Positions 9,729-19,004 are shown, counted from the stretch's first letter. The stretch: DNA of 64,000 nucleotides from Hymenobacter sedentarius (GCF_001507645.1 NZ_CP013909.1:930001-994000), one strand, 5' to 3'. A program made the numbers and translations. The notes: generated from the letters alone by a model not told the origin.

Positions 9729-9865
9729 CAATTAACATCTGACATTCCTTATTTAACGTTCGAGGATTTCCACTCCACCGGCTGGCCCGGGTAACGAACT
9801 TGAGCCAGCGTTGTTAGACAGGAGCCGCCGGAAGCAAAAGCCGAACGGCTGATAAATGTTAATTG
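9729..9865. repeat. AT-rich inverted pair between divergent genes
   Basis: CAATTAACAT (9729-9738) and ATGTTAATTG (9856-9865) form an inverted pair just inside the starts of the transporter and recX. They may be remnants of an AT-rich element or promoter parts; no clear TAnnTTTG box was found here. Confidence 0.35.
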
Positions 9866-9876
9866 ATAACTGCTAA

Positions 9877-10383
9877 ATGTTTAAAAGCCCCGACAAAACG
9901 CCCAAGCAGTACACGCCCGGCGAGGCCCTGCAAAAGATTGCGGCCTTCTGCGCCTACCAGGAGCGCACCCAGAAAGAGGTAGAGCAAAAGCTGCGCTCCT
10001 ACGGGCTGGACGAGGACGAATCCGGCGAGATTATCATCCGCCTGAGCCGCGAAAAGCTGCTGGACGAAGAGCGATTTGCCAAGGCCTTTGTGCGTGGGCA
10101 CTACCGCCAGAAGAAGTGGGGCCGCCGCCGCATCATGCAGGAGCTCAAGCAGAAAGGCCTCAGCGAGTTTTGCATTAAGTCGGGCATGAAGGAGATTGAC
10201 GGCGAGGAATACTACCAGAACCTGGTGGAGATTATGGAAAAGAAAGACCGCCAGGAAAAGGAGTCGAACCCGCGGGTGCGCCGCATGAAAATCTCGCAGT
10301 ACCTCACCGGCAAAGGCTACGAGCAGGACCTGATAAAAATCGCGCTCGATGACTTGGGCAAAGCGCCCGAGGACGACGAGTAG
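9877..10383 (+). CDS. recX: RecX-family regulator of RecA
   Basis: 168 aa, basic and helical. RecX proteins bind the RecA filament and inhibit its recombinase and coprotease activity. Three-helix RecX repeats are visible: ALQKIAAFCAYQERTQKEVEQKL (split here by an EALQ start), then the LSREKLLDEERFAKAFV segment and RQKKWGRRRIMQELKQKGL, the latter two being the best-conserved family motifs. recA is not in the window. Start ATG at 9877 gives a normal length. Confidence 0.9.
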   Translation: MFKSPDKTPKQYTPGEALQKIAAFCAYQERTQKEVEQKLRSYGLDEDESGEIIIRLSREKLLDEERFAKAFVRGHYRQKKWGRRRIMQELKQKGLSEFCIKSGMKEIDGEEYYQNLVEIMEKKDRQEKESNPRVRRMKISQYLTGKGYEQDLIKIALDDLGKAPEDDE

Positions 10384-10562
10384 CAGCCACCGGCCGGCCC
10401 TGAGCTCAGTACCGCCCCACGGTTTTAGCCCAGCTTCGCTGGTTCGGATGCGGCCCCTCCTCTGCCGTCGGCTGTTCCAGCTCAGGCACGCCTTCTGGCC
10501 CGGCCGGTAGCCCGCCCCTTAACTTGCACCGCGGAGTTCTTCGCTCATCTTCTTTTTCGTCA

Positions 10563-11987
10563 ATGACTTTCCGACAAAGCTTGCAGCAGCTGCTGGGCCT
10601 CCACCCGGGCGAAGAAGCGCCCCCGGGCGAGCCGCTACCAGCCGATGATGCGCCCGCCCTGGTGGCCGCCCTCGGCGACCCGCGGCAGCACCGCGCCGCC
10701 GTGGCGGGCCTCCAGCAGCTGGGGCCCACCGCCATTCCGGCCCTGGCGGCGGCCCTGCCCGCCGCGCTGGCCACCGACGACCCGGCCCTGCTGCGCCGCC
10801 TGGTGCAGGCCGCTGCCCTCTTCAACACCCCCGCCAGCCGCCAGCTGATGGTGGAGCTGATTCGAAACGAAAACCTGTTTGCGCGGGCCGCGGCCCTGCG
10901 CGCCACCACTCCCCGACCCGAGCCGGCCGAAGCCGCCGTGTTTGAAGCCGTGGTGCAGCGTGAGCTGCAGCTGGCCCGGCAGCTGCTGCACGGCCAAGCC
11001 ACTGCCCCGGCGCCTTTGGCCAAGGCCCTGGCCTACGAGCTGCAAGGCGTGCAAAGCCGCTTGTTTGGCCTGCTCGTTCGGCTGTATTCGCCGCAGCTCA
11101 TTGCCCAGGCGCAGCGCACGGTGGCCCACGCCGCCCCCGAGCGCCAAGCCACGGCGCTGGAATTGCTCCGCCACCTCATTCCGGCGCAGGTGTACCAGGG
11201 CCTGCTCACGCTGCTCGACCCGGCCCCGGCCGCCGCCAAGGCCCGGGCCTTCGACGAGCTGCTGGGCCCGCCGCCCGCCGCCCTGCCCCCGGTGGCCGAG
11301 CTGGTGGCCGTGCAGGGGCTGGCCGCGTTTGCCGACTGGACCCTGGCCCAGGCCCTGCAAACCTGGAAGCCCACTGCTACCACGGTGAAAGCCCTGCTCC
11401 CCCATTTGCGCGCCCAAAACCGGCTCGTGCGCGAAAGCGCCGTTGCCGCGCTACGCCGCCTGGCCGAAACCCAGCCCATTGTTCACAAAGCGTTGCTCCA
11501 CCACTGGCCCCACGCGGCACCGCCGTTCCCCATGCTCCCCAATTCCGACTCCGCCCGCGTATCCGCCGCCGAGCGGGTCCGGATTCTGCAACACACCGCC
11601 TTGTTTGCCGAAACGCCCGAGCACGTGCTCAGCGCCATCGTACCCATTATGAACGAGGTGGAATTCGCGGCCGACGAGGAGATTTTTGCCAAGGGCGACC
11701 AGGGCGGGTCGCTGTTTATTGTGCACGAGGGCACGGTGGGCATCTACAACGGGGAGCAGCAGCTCACCACGTTCGAGGCCGGCGACTTTTTTGGCGAGCT
11801 GGCGCTGCTTGATGCCGAGCCGCGCTCGGCCACGGCCCGCGCCCTGGAGCCGGTGATGGCCCTGCGCCTCGACCAGGACGATTTTTACGACGTGATGGGC
11901 GACCGGCCCGAAGTACTGCGCAACATCCTGCGGGTGCTGTGCCAGCGCCTGCGCCACCAAAACGACAAGATGCAGGCCATGGCGTAG
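10563..11987 (+). CDS. HEAT-repeat protein with C-terminal cyclic-nucleotide-binding domain
   Basis: 474 aa from ATG 10563. Residues about 30-330 are Ala/Leu-rich helical repeats resembling HEAT/ARM units (LVAALGDPRQHRAAVAGLQQ and following). The last 140 residues form a cNMP-binding fold: LFAETPEHVLSAIVPIM, EEIFAKGDQGGSLFIV, and FFGELALLDAEPRSAT, the phosphate-binding cassette with Gly-Glu and Arg. No membrane segments, so probably a cytosolic nucleotide-responsive scaffold; partner unknown. A TAACTTGC box at 10520-10527 resembles a weak -7 element. The stop lies 7 bp from the convergent DUF4230 gene. Confidence 0.75.
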   Translation: MTFRQSLQQLLGLHPGEEAPPGEPLPADDAPALVAALGDPRQHRAAVAGLQQLGPTAIPALAAALPAALATDDPALLRRLVQAAALFNTPASRQLMVELIRNENLFARAAALRATTPRPEPAEAAVFEAVVQRELQLARQLLHGQATAPAPLAKALAYELQGVQSRLFGLLVRLYSPQLIAQAQRTVAHAAPERQATALELLRHLIPAQVYQGLLTLLDPAPAAAKARAFDELLGPPPAALPPVAELVAVQGLAAFADWTLAQALQTWKPTATTVKALLPHLRAQNRLVRESAVAALRRLAETQPIVHKALLHHWPHAAPPFPMLPNSDSARVSAAERVRILQHTALFAETPEHVLSAIVPIMNEVEFAADEEIFAKGDQGGSLFIVHEGTVGIYNGEQQLTTFEAGDFFGELALLDAEPRSATARALEPVMALRLDQDDFYDVMGDRPEVLRNILRVLCQRLRHQNDKMQAMA

Positions 11988-11994
11988 GCGCCGG

Positions 11995-12630
11995 CTACTG
12001 CTTGGGCCCGGGCTTGGGCAGGCGCATTTGCTGGCCCAATATTACCCGGCGGCCGGTGAGCGACCGCAGCATGGGCACGAGAATCTGCTCGGCGTTACGT
12101 TGGGTTTCGGCCAGGATACCCGACTGCAGCGCGGCGTTGCGCACCTGAGCTTCGGCGTATTTATAGCCTTCGTCGATGAGCTCGGCATCCTGAAACAAAG
12201 CGTTTTCGGTGCTGAACACGTGGCTTTGGTTGTGGTTGACCTGGAAGCTGCAGAGCTCGGGCGGGGGCAGCGCCACGCGCACCACCGAGTCGCCTTCCAG
12301 CACCACGTCCTGCGGCTTGAGCTTGCGCAAATCGATGCAGCCCACGGCCTCGCCCCCCACCACGAGGGCCACTTTCGATTCAGGCAAAAACCGGTAGGCG
12401 CGGCGCTTGTATTCCACTACGTCCTTGAAGCGGTAGCGCACCAGCTCTAGTCGGCCCAAGGCTTCTACCTGCGTCAGCACCGTGTTGTGCGTCACGGTGA
12501 CTTGCGGGCCCGCGCCGGCCAGCGGGTTCAGGTCGCGGAGCGCGGAGCTCACTTTGCTCCACAGCAGCCAGCCCAGGCCCACCAGAAACAACAGCGGCAG
12601 CAGCCGACGAATAAGGCGAATAAGGTTCAT
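11995..12630 (-). CDS. DUF4230 membrane-anchored protein
   Basis: 211 aa. One N-terminal transmembrane helix (LLPLLFLVGLGWLLW, residues about 10-25) anchors a soluble region containing VTHNTVLTQVEALGRLELVRY and VLEGDSVVRVALPPPEL, typical of DUF4230. The C-terminal half is helical (ENALFQDAELIDEGYKY). Function unknown. Start ATG at 12630; the open frame continues upstream, but that part overlaps the divergent gene and is low-complexity. Confidence 0.75.
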   Translation of the reverse strand: MNLIRLIRRLLPLLFLVGLGWLLWSKVSSALRDLNPLAGAGPQVTVTHNTVLTQVEALGRLELVRYRFKDVVEYKRRAYRFLPESKVALVVGGEAVGCIDLRKLKPQDVVLEGDSVVRVALPPPELCSFQVNHNQSHVFSTENALFQDAELIDEGYKYAEAQVRNAALQSGILAETQRNAEQILVPMLRSLTGRRVILGQQMRLPKPGPKQ

Positions 12631-12661
12631 ATGCGCTACAGTACGGGGCCGGCGGTGCGGC

Positions 12662-12689
12662 GTTGGGCCGGGCGAGGGCCCTAGCTTTG
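12662..12689 (+). promoter_or_regulatory. Bacteroidota-type promoter for the membrane protein gene
   Basis: TAGCTTTG (12682-12689) matches the -7 consensus TAnnTTTG, with TTG at 12662-12664 as a -33 element 17 bp upstream. The ATG at 12696 begins only 7 bp later, which implies a leaderless or nearly leaderless transcript. Confidence 0.55.
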
Positions 12690-12695
12690 TGGCCG

Positions 12696-13922
12696 ATGCG
12701 CTTCTTCTCCTTCTTTCGTGCGTGGGGCCGGTGCCTGTGGCCGTACCATCCGGCCGTGCTGGCGGGGCTGTGGGTGCTGGTGCAGCTGGTGTACCTGCGG
12801 CAGCACCACGGCCCACACTTCGCCAACGACAGCGCCCGCTACCTCGAATACGCCCACGACATTGCCGAGCGCGGCTACTTCGCGCCCGGCCACAACCTGC
12901 GCTACGTGCTCTACCCGCTCTTCCAAAGCATCTGGCTCTGGCTGGGCCTGGGCTGGTGGGGCATTGTGGCGGGCCAGATGGCCGTTTCGGCGCTGGCCAC
13001 GCGGGCCATTTACCAGGGCACTCGGCGCCTGGCGGCCGGCCGGGGGGCGGCAGCTGCACTGGCCACGCTGCTTTTCATCGCCTGGCCCGACATCCAGCAG
13101 TTCAACGTGTTTCTGCTCACCGAGTCGCTCTTTATCAGCTTGGTGGCCTTGTCGTTTGGGGCCTTCACTCGTGTGCGCAACGGCCGTAGCCAGGAATGGG
13201 CTTGGCTGCTGGTGGTGCTGGTGCTCACGGCCCTGGCCCGGCCCAACGGCTTTATGGTGGGGCTGGCAGCCGGGCTCGCGGGGCTCGATGTGCTGCGCCG
13301 GCGCCGCGACCGCCGGCCCTGGCGCGCGGCGCTGCTTCTTTTGGTGCTGCTCTCGCCCGTGCTGTGGCAGGCGCTTAACCACCAGCTGGCCACCTACTAC
13401 CTTATGGATACCTACCAGCGCGGCGAGCTGATTTTCCGCTACCAGCTGTGGGCCGTGCACCAGGCCCAGCCGCTGCACATGCCGCCGCCCGGCACCGGCC
13501 CGGTGGTGCGGGTGCTCTACTTCGCCGTGCACAACCCCTTGTACCTGGGCCGCCTGATGGTGGGGAAGCTGTTCATTTTCATCAGCTACCTCAAGCCGCA
13601 TTACTCCCTGGCGCACCGCGTGGTGGGCGTCCTGGTGCTGTGGCCGGCCTATTGGCTGGCGGCGCTGGCTACCCGGCGCGGGGCTATCTGGCGCCCGGCG
13701 CGGGTATTTCTGGCGGCAGTGTTTCTGCTGCAAACGGCCATCATCATGCTCACCGTCGATGACTGGGACGTGCGGTTTCTAGCGCCAGTACTGTCGGTGG
13801 TGTTTGTGCTGGCCGCGCTGGAGCTCACGGCCCGCTGGCGCCGGCCGGCTCCGGCGCTTAGCCCGAAGTCCCGAACCGCGCGTGCCACCCCGCCCACGCC
13901 TGCAGCCCCCCGGTATGAATAG
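12696..13922 (+). CDS. Polytopic membrane protein, glycosyltransferase family 39/83-like
   Basis: 408 aa with about nine hydrophobic segments. The first periplasmic loop carries NDSARYLEYAHDIAERGYF, like the acidic loop of GT-C enzymes that use polyprenyl-phosphate sugars. Later segments include FLLTESLFISLVALSFG and LARPNGFMVGLAAGLAGL, also common in GT39/83-like proteins. Acceptor and donor unknown. Start ATG 12696 follows a promoter box by 7 bp. The last 65 bp overlap the convergent ACC deaminase-like gene. Confidence 0.65.
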   Translation: MRFFSFFRAWGRCLWPYHPAVLAGLWVLVQLVYLRQHHGPHFANDSARYLEYAHDIAERGYFAPGHNLRYVLYPLFQSIWLWLGLGWWGIVAGQMAVSALATRAIYQGTRRLAAGRGAAAALATLLFIAWPDIQQFNVFLLTESLFISLVALSFGAFTRVRNGRSQEWAWLLVVLVLTALARPNGFMVGLAAGLAGLDVLRRRRDRRPWRAALLLLVLLSPVLWQALNHQLATYYLMDTYQRGELIFRYQLWAVHQAQPLHMPPPGTGPVVRVLYFAVHNPLYLGRLMVGKLFIFISYLKPHYSLAHRVVGVLVLWPAYWLAALATRRGAIWRPARVFLAAVFLLQTAIIMLTVDDWDVRFLAPVLSVVFVLAALELTARWRRPAPALSPKSRTARATPPTPAAPRYE

Positions 13923-14784
13923 CCACCACGGTACTGCCCCGCCGGAAGTGGCCTTGCCGAATCAAATCGAGCACCCCAAAGAGTAGTTTGCCGGTATAAA
14001 TCGGGTCCAGCAGCACCCCGTGCCGCGCTCGAAACTGCTCAATAAAACCCAGCAGCTCCGCCGAGTTTTTCGCGTAGCCGCCGAAATGATAGTCGGTGTG
14101 CAGCGCGTAGTTTGTGTAAATCTGGCCCATGGCCTGCTGCGTCAGGGCATCGATTTCGGCCCGCAGAAAGCCGCCGCTTTTTAGGGCGGCCACGCCCACG
14201 GCCTGCTGCCGGCCCGCCAGCCCCGTGAGCAGGCCCGCGAGGGTGCCGCCCGTGCCCGCCGCTACGGCCAGGGCATCAAAGTCGGTTCGGGCCTGGATTT
14301 CGGCCACCAGCTCGGCGCACCCGCGCAGGGCCAGGGCATTGGTGCCGCCCTCGGGCAACACGTAGACCGGGCCGAAACGGGCGAGCTGCTCGTCAATAAA
14401 ATCGGGCTCGGAGCGGCGGCGGTAGGAACTCCGGTCCAGATAGTGCAGGGCCATGCCGTCGGCCGCGGCCTGAGCCAGGGTCGGGTTGAGTTCAGCCAGC
14501 GCTGCGCCTTGAGCCGGGTCATCGCCCCGAATCAGCCCAATAGTTTGGAAGCCAAACAGCCGGCCCGCAGTGGCTACGGCGGCGATGTGGTTGGAGTACG
14601 CCCCGCCAAACGTGAGCAGGGTGTGGTGGCCCTGCTGCTGGGCCGCCGCCAGATTGTATTTGAGCTTGCGGGCTTTGTTGCCAGGCAGGTCGGGGTGGGC
14701 TAGGTCATCGCGCCACAGCAGCAAGCGCACGCCGTGTGCGCTTGCTACCGGCTCGTCGATTTCCTGCAAAAGCTCCTCCACCAC
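13858..14784 (-). CDS. ACC deaminase / D-cysteine desulfhydrase family PLP enzyme
   Basis: 308 aa, fold-type II PLP enzyme. PGNKARKLKYNL near residue 34 holds the PLP-binding lysine, FGGAYSNHIAA the substrate-binding loop, and AAGTGGTLAGLL the phosphate-binding glycine loop. Family members cleave D-cysteine or 1-aminocyclopropane-1-carboxylate to ammonia and an oxoacid; the two activities cannot be separated here, though D-cysteine desulfhydrase is likelier in this phylum. The 3' end overlaps the convergent membrane-protein gene by 65 bp. A short C-terminus (HARFGTSG) is normal for Bacteroidota homologues. Confidence 0.8.
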   Translation of the reverse strand: MVEELLQEIDEPVASAHGVRLLLWRDDLAHPDLPGNKARKLKYNLAAAQQQGHHTLLTFGGAYSNHIAAVATAGRLFGFQTIGLIRGDDPAQGAALAELNPTLAQAAADGMALHYLDRSSYRRRSEPDFIDEQLARFGPVYVLPEGGTNALALRGCAELVAEIQARTDFDALAVAAGTGGTLAGLLTGLAGRQQAVGVAALKSGGFLRAEIDALTQQAMGQIYTNYALHTDYHFGGYAKNSAELLGFIEQFRARHGVLLDPIYTGKLLFGVLDLIRQGHFRRGSTVVAIHTGGLQAWAGWHARFGTSG

Positions 14785-14828
14785 CCTTACATTAAGAATA
14801 TCCGCAGCCGGCGGCGCGTGCCGCTAGG

Positions 14829-17426
14829 CTAGGCCACCGGCACGGCCGTGGCTACTACGTCGTCTTCCACCACTTGCTTGCGGCGGGCCAGGTAAACCCC
14901 GGCGCCTACAAGCACCAGCAGCAGCAGGATGCTGGACGCCAGCGAAACGGCATTGCCCACGGCGTACGCTTTTGGCTCAAACTTGAAATCGATGACGTGC
15001 GAGCCGGCCGGCACCGGCATGGCCCGCAGCACGTAGTCGGCGCGCAGGTGCGGCACCGGCTTGCCATCGATAAAGGCCTGCCAGCCATCGGCGTAGTAAA
15101 TCTCAGAGAACACCAAAAAGCCGTCGGTCTTGGCGGTGTAGCGGTACTTGAGCTCGTCGGGGCTGTAGTTGGTCAGGGTAATGGTAGAGCCGGCGGCGTC
15201 GTAGGTAGCCGCTTTTTGCTGTGGGAACTTGCTGGCGTCTACCACAGCTTCGGTGGCGGGGCTCAGGGTGCTGAGGGCGGCCATTTCCTCGTCGGGGCTG
15301 TTCACGGTCTTCACCGTACTCACAAACCAGGCGTTGCCCAGCGCGCCGGGGTTGCGCTGCACCGGCTGCTTGGGGTCGCCGGTGAGCAGGTAGCGCGTGT
15401 TCAGCATGTTGAGCACCTGCTGGTTGTTGTTAGAAATCTGGCGCTCAATCAGGTCCTGGTAGCGGCGCAGCTTGGCCCCGTGGTAGCCACCGATGCTCTT
15501 GTGGAAGTACGAGGTCTGGGCTTCGTTGAAGGGGTTCTGCATGTTGAGCACGCGGTAGCTCAAGGCGGTGTCGCGCAAAATCAGCTCGTCGGCCGGGGTG
15601 GGCTGGAAGCTGGCGGCGATGCTCGTGGGCTGGAACTTGTCGGTGCCGAGGTAGCGCTTGTCCACGCCCCACAGGTCAACCAGCACCAGGGCCACCATGA
15701 GGGCCGCGGCCGGCACCATCGCCAGGCGGCCCTTGAGGTGGAAGTACAGCACGGCCAGCGCCGCGCCGATGAACAGCAGCCCGCGCCACACGTCGTTGCG
15801 CAGCAGGTCGGCGCGGTCGGCGCGCAGGGCGCTCAGCAGCTGTGGCGTAAAGCCCTGCTTGGTCAGCTCGTTATCAATGGGTGCGGCAAAGTCGAAGCTG
15901 AAGCTGGCCAGATATGCCAGGAGGCAGAGGCCCGCCGTGATGGCGCCCGCGTAGAGCACCTTGGGCAGCAGGGCCGCCGCTTCCGGTGAGGCTACCGGCG
16001 CAGTTGAGCCAGTACCGGCCGCTTTGGCGGCTTTGGCCAGGGCGGGGTGCAGCTGCGGGTCGGCGGGGGCCAAGGGCTGGGCCGCGGGGCGGGGCCGCAG
16101 CACGCGGCTCAAAGCCAGCGCGCCCAGGATGGGCATGGCCAGCTGCGCGATTACCAGCGCCATGCTCACCGCCCGGAACTTGTTGTAGCCCGGCAGCAGG
16201 TCGAAAATTAGGTAGTTGAACGACTCAAAGTTCTTGCCCCAGGCCAGCAGAATCGACAACACAGTGCCAGCCAGTAGCCAGTACCGCGTGCGCTTATCCA
16301 CCACAAACAAGCCCAGAATAAACAGGAAGCACACCACCGCGCCCATGTACACCGGGCCGGCCGTGTAGCTCTGCTGGCCCCAGTAGGTGGGCATGCCGCT
16401 GAGGTACTCCGGGGGCAGGCCAGCTTTGGCCAGGTTAGATTCGGGGCCGAGCGGCATGGCGCTGGCGCCGCCGTAAAAGTTGGGAATCAGCAGGGTAATG
16501 GTTTCGCCCACGCCGTAGCTGTACTGAAACGCATAGTCGCGGTCAACGCCGGTGCTGGCTTCCTCGGGGTTGGCCGCGGCCGCCTGGCCGGGGGCGTTGG
16601 GCGCCGGGGTTTTTAATTCCGTCCGGCCGCGGTTGCTGTACTTGCTGTATTCCAGCGTGGTATACAAGCGGCCAAAGCTCACGCCCACGGCCAGGGCAGC
16701 GCCCAGCCCCAGCAACGCCGCGCGCTTGAAAAACCCGGGCAGCCGGCCGGCACGCGCCGCGGCTACCAGCTCAAAAATGCCGAACAAAGCCACCAGCAGC
16801 AGCAGGTAGTAGGTAATCTGCAGGTGGTTGACGTGCACGTTCAGCGTGAGGCCCACGGCAAACAGGGCTGCTCCCAGCCACTTGTCGCGGCGGTAGGTGA
16901 CCAGCAGGCCGCCCAGCACCAGGGGCGCGTAGGCCAGGGCCAGGCTCTTGGTGTTGTGGCCCGCGGCCAGAATGGCGAGGTTGTAGCTCGAAAAGCCCAG
17001 CGCCACGGCCCCGGCCACGGCCACGAGCGGCCGCACGCCCAGCGCCACCAGCAGAATGTAGCCGCAGAGCAAAGCCAGAAAGAGGTTGGCCACCACAGCG
17101 GGCAGCCCCAGCGTCAGCACCTTCTGCAAATACACCGACCAGTCGCCCGGGAAGTGCAGGCTGATGAGGTAGGTGGGCATGCCCGAAAACATGGAGTTCG
17201 TCCACAGGGCTTCTTTGCCCATGGCCTTGGCGTATTCCTGTGCCTCGTGGGCCCCGCCCTGAAACTGCGTGATGTCGTGCTGGGCTAAGGTCTTGCCCTC
17301 GAACATGATGGGCGAAAAGTACAGACAAGCCAGCACCACGAAAAATAGCACCGCCAGCACGTGCGGCAAAGCCCGCTGCCACCACGGCGCGGACGAAACA
17401 GAAGAAGCAGAAGCAACAGCAGCCAT
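14829..17426 (-). CDS. YfhO-family membrane protein
   Basis: 865 aa. Many transmembrane segments between residues about 18 and 700, a large soluble loop region and a final C-terminal helix (ASSILLLLVLVGAGVYLARR). YfhO-like motifs include YFSPIMFEGKTLAQHDITQF near the N-terminus, NSMFSGMPTYLIS, and the SYRVLNMQNPFNEAQTSYFH loop. Bacillus YfhO modifies lipoteichoic acid with sugars; in Bacteroidota the role is unproven but a polyprenyl-sugar-dependent glycosyltransferase is likely. Start at ATG 17426. A near-match -7 box TACCTTCG on this strand lies at 17459-17466. Confidence 0.8.
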   Translation of the reverse strand: MAAVASASSVSSAPWWQRALPHVLAVLFFVVLACLYFSPIMFEGKTLAQHDITQFQGGAHEAQEYAKAMGKEALWTNSMFSGMPTYLISLHFPGDWSVYLQKVLTLGLPAVVANLFLALLCGYILLVALGVRPLVAVAGAVALGFSSYNLAILAAGHNTKSLALAYAPLVLGGLLVTYRRDKWLGAALFAVGLTLNVHVNHLQITYYLLLLVALFGIFELVAAARAGRLPGFFKRAALLGLGAALAVGVSFGRLYTTLEYSKYSNRGRTELKTPAPNAPGQAAAANPEEASTGVDRDYAFQYSYGVGETITLLIPNFYGGASAMPLGPESNLAKAGLPPEYLSGMPTYWGQQSYTAGPVYMGAVVCFLFILGLFVVDKRTRYWLLAGTVLSILLAWGKNFESFNYLIFDLLPGYNKFRAVSMALVIAQLAMPILGALALSRVLRPRPAAQPLAPADPQLHPALAKAAKAAGTGSTAPVASPEAAALLPKVLYAGAITAGLCLLAYLASFSFDFAAPIDNELTKQGFTPQLLSALRADRADLLRNDVWRGLLFIGAALAVLYFHLKGRLAMVPAAALMVALVLVDLWGVDKRYLGTDKFQPTSIAASFQPTPADELILRDTALSYRVLNMQNPFNEAQTSYFHKSIGGYHGAKLRRYQDLIERQISNNNQQVLNMLNTRYLLTGDPKQPVQRNPGALGNAWFVSTVKTVNSPDEEMAALSTLSPATEAVVDASKFPQQKAATYDAAGSTITLTNYSPDELKYRYTAKTDGFLVFSEIYYADGWQAFIDGKPVPHLRADYVLRAMPVPAGSHVIDFKFEPKAYAVGNAVSLASSILLLLVLVGAGVYLARRKQVVEDDVVATAVPVA

Positions 17427-17584
17427 TAGGGCAATTTTAGGGAACACAAAAACGTGCCCGAAGGTACAGTAGAACCGCACGATGGCTCAACTTATGGACC
17501 CGCTATTCTGCCTGCCGCACCGAATTAGCCCCGGCAGTTGAGCCGCCGAGCCAAAACCTCGTTCCTACCCCTACCCTGCCCGGC

Positions 17585-17845
17585 CTATTTTACCTCCTCA
17601 AAATCAACGTATTCGCCACCTTTAAACCCAGCAGGCTTATCGGCCTCCGGGGCCACGGGCGGCACATAATCCACGTGTATTTCGCCCGGGGCCCGCGTGG
17701 GGCCGGCCTGGGCCTGCGGGGGCACCCCAAAGCCGCCGTTGCGCATTTGCTTGCGCACGAAGCCGCTCAGTACCAGCCGCAACACGATGGGCAGCACGTA
17801 GCGCACTGCAAAAAAGAGAAGGATGAAGATGAGCCAGAAACGCAT
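17585..17845 (-). CDS. DUF4834 small membrane protein
   Basis: 86 aa. One N-terminal transmembrane helix (RFWLIFILLFFAVRYVLP) followed by a basic stretch, a Pro/Ala linker and the conserved tail GGEYVDFEEVK, which together identify DUF4834 of Bacteroidota. Function unknown. The ATG at 17845 was chosen because the upstream open frame has no export or domain feature. A TACCTTGC box on this strand at 17870-17877 is a likely promoter element. Confidence 0.75.
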   Translation of the reverse strand: MRFWLIFILLFFAVRYVLPIVLRLVLSGFVRKQMRNGGFGVPPQAQAGPTRAPGEIHVDYVPPVAPEADKPAGFKGGEYVDFEEVK

Positions 17846-18037
17846 AATGTCTGAAACGTAATTGCGACCGCAAGGTACGGCCGGGCCTTGCTGGTGCCAG
17901 AATGCGGCAATTGCTTTGCCGCGGCGCGGCTTGTGCATGGCCGGGCAGCGCTGGAATTCATTAACCGATTTGGAGGGGGTTTTAGCCTGCAACCCACTGC
18001 TGCATCTACCTTGCGGCCGCATCATTCTACTCCTCTA

Positions 18038-18802
18038 ATGTCTGCCCCTTCCATTCGCTCCAGGCCTTTCTGGCGCAACACCTTTTTGCTGGCCGTGCTG
18101 CTGGCCAGCCGGGCCGGACAGGCCCAGCACACCGTCCCTGGCTACGTGGTAACGGCCGGCCAGGACAGCCTACGGGGCGCAATTGTCCTGCACGACAACC
18201 TGACCCAGCAGGCCCGCGTCGATTTCATTCCCCTGCGGGGCGTCCAGCGCCTCTCCCTCATGGCCGCCGAGGTGAAGGCCTACGGCTACATCCGCAAGCA
18301 GGACACCGTGCGCTACGTAGCCATTGCCCTCAACTATGGCCCCCGGAGCGGGGCAGCCCGACGGGTGTTTATCCGCCAGCTGGTGGCTGGGCCCGTCGAG
18401 CTCTATAAGTATTATTTTAATGGCCCAACCAACGGGGCAGTGGCTCGCCCGGGCGGCGGTGGCACCCCGCTGGAACGCCCCACTGCCGCCACGGCCGCGC
18501 ACCCCCAGCTATACGCCTCCCAAGCGGGCAGCGGGCAGCCCGTCACGGCCGCGTCTTTTCCCCCGCTCAGCGTCAGTGGGGCGCGGCTGGGAGCCGGCCA
18601 CTCGCTGCTGCTGCACCGCCGCGCGCCGGCTTCGCTCGTCGAGATTACCGCTTGGAATTTTCCGGTTGATGCCGCCGCGTATTTTGCCGACTACCCGGCC
18701 CTGGCCGCCGACCTGCGCACCAAGCGCTACAAAGCCCGCGACGTAGGCCAGGTGCTGAAACGCTACAATGCGTGGCGGGCCGCCGGGCCGGCACGCCACT
18801 AA
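18038..18802 (+). CDS. Secreted protein of unknown function
   Basis: 254 aa. N-terminal signal (NTFLLAVLLASRAGQAQ) then a soluble region with beta-rich character (TVPGYVVTAGQDSLRGAIV, DFIPLRGVQRLSLM) ending in a helical KRYKARDVGQVLKRYNAW. No domain recognised; the DSLRGAIV pattern is seen in other Cytophagales secreted hypotheticals. A TACCTTGC box at 18007-18014 may be its -7 element. Last gene before the tRNA-Thr segment. Confidence 0.6.
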   Translation: MSAPSIRSRPFWRNTFLLAVLLASRAGQAQHTVPGYVVTAGQDSLRGAIVLHDNLTQQARVDFIPLRGVQRLSLMAAEVKAYGYIRKQDTVRYVAIALNYGPRSGAARRVFIRQLVAGPVELYKYYFNGPTNGAVARPGGGGTPLERPTAATAAHPQLYASQAGSGQPVTAASFPPLSVSGARLGAGHSLLLHRRAPASLVEITAWNFPVDAAAYFADYPALAADLRTKRYKARDVGQVLKRYNAWRAAGPARH

Positions 18803-18846
18803 GTTCTAGGCCGCGGCCTCGGGCCGTTAAATTTTTTGGCCGGCGG

Positions 18847-18878
18847 TTGTGCCACTTCCGGCGCGGTGCCTATCTTTG
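18847..18878 (+). promoter_or_regulatory. Promoter of tRNA-Thr
   Basis: TTG (18847-18849), 21 bp, then TATCTTTG (18871-18878), an exact match to the Bacteroidota -7 consensus TAnnTTTG, 32 bp upstream of the mature tRNA start. Confidence 0.7.
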
Positions 18879-18910
18879 CAGCCCCTCCAAAACCGTTGGT
18901 GGGGTAACAA

Positions 18911-18983
18911 GCCTCTTTAGCTCAGTTGGTAGAGCAGCTCATTCGTAATGAGCAGGTCGTTGGTTCGAGTCCAATAAGAGGCT
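18911..18983 (+). tRNA. tRNA-Thr (anticodon CGT)
   Basis: 73 nt without encoded CCA. Acceptor GCCTCTT/AAGAGGC with discriminator T, D-arm AGCTCAGTTGGTAGAGC, anticodon stem GCTCA/TGAGC around loop TTCGTAA (CGT, reads ACG), T-stem GTTGG/CCAAT around TTCGAGT. Its 3' end is partly duplicated at 33124-33142, as if it were an integration site. Confidence 0.95.
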
Positions 18984-18990
18984 CATACAT
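18972..18990 (+). repeat. Left copy of tRNA 3'-end direct repeat (attL-like)
   Basis: CAATAAGAGGCTCATACAT overlaps the last 12 nt of tRNA-Thr and matches CAACAAGAGGCTTATACAT at 33124-33142 at 17 of 19 positions. Both copies are followed by related hairpins, so the similarity extends about 75 bp. Duplication of a tRNA 3' end is the standard trace of tyrosine-recombinase integration. Confidence 0.6.
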
Positions 18991-19004
18991 GCACACCCGG
19001 AACA

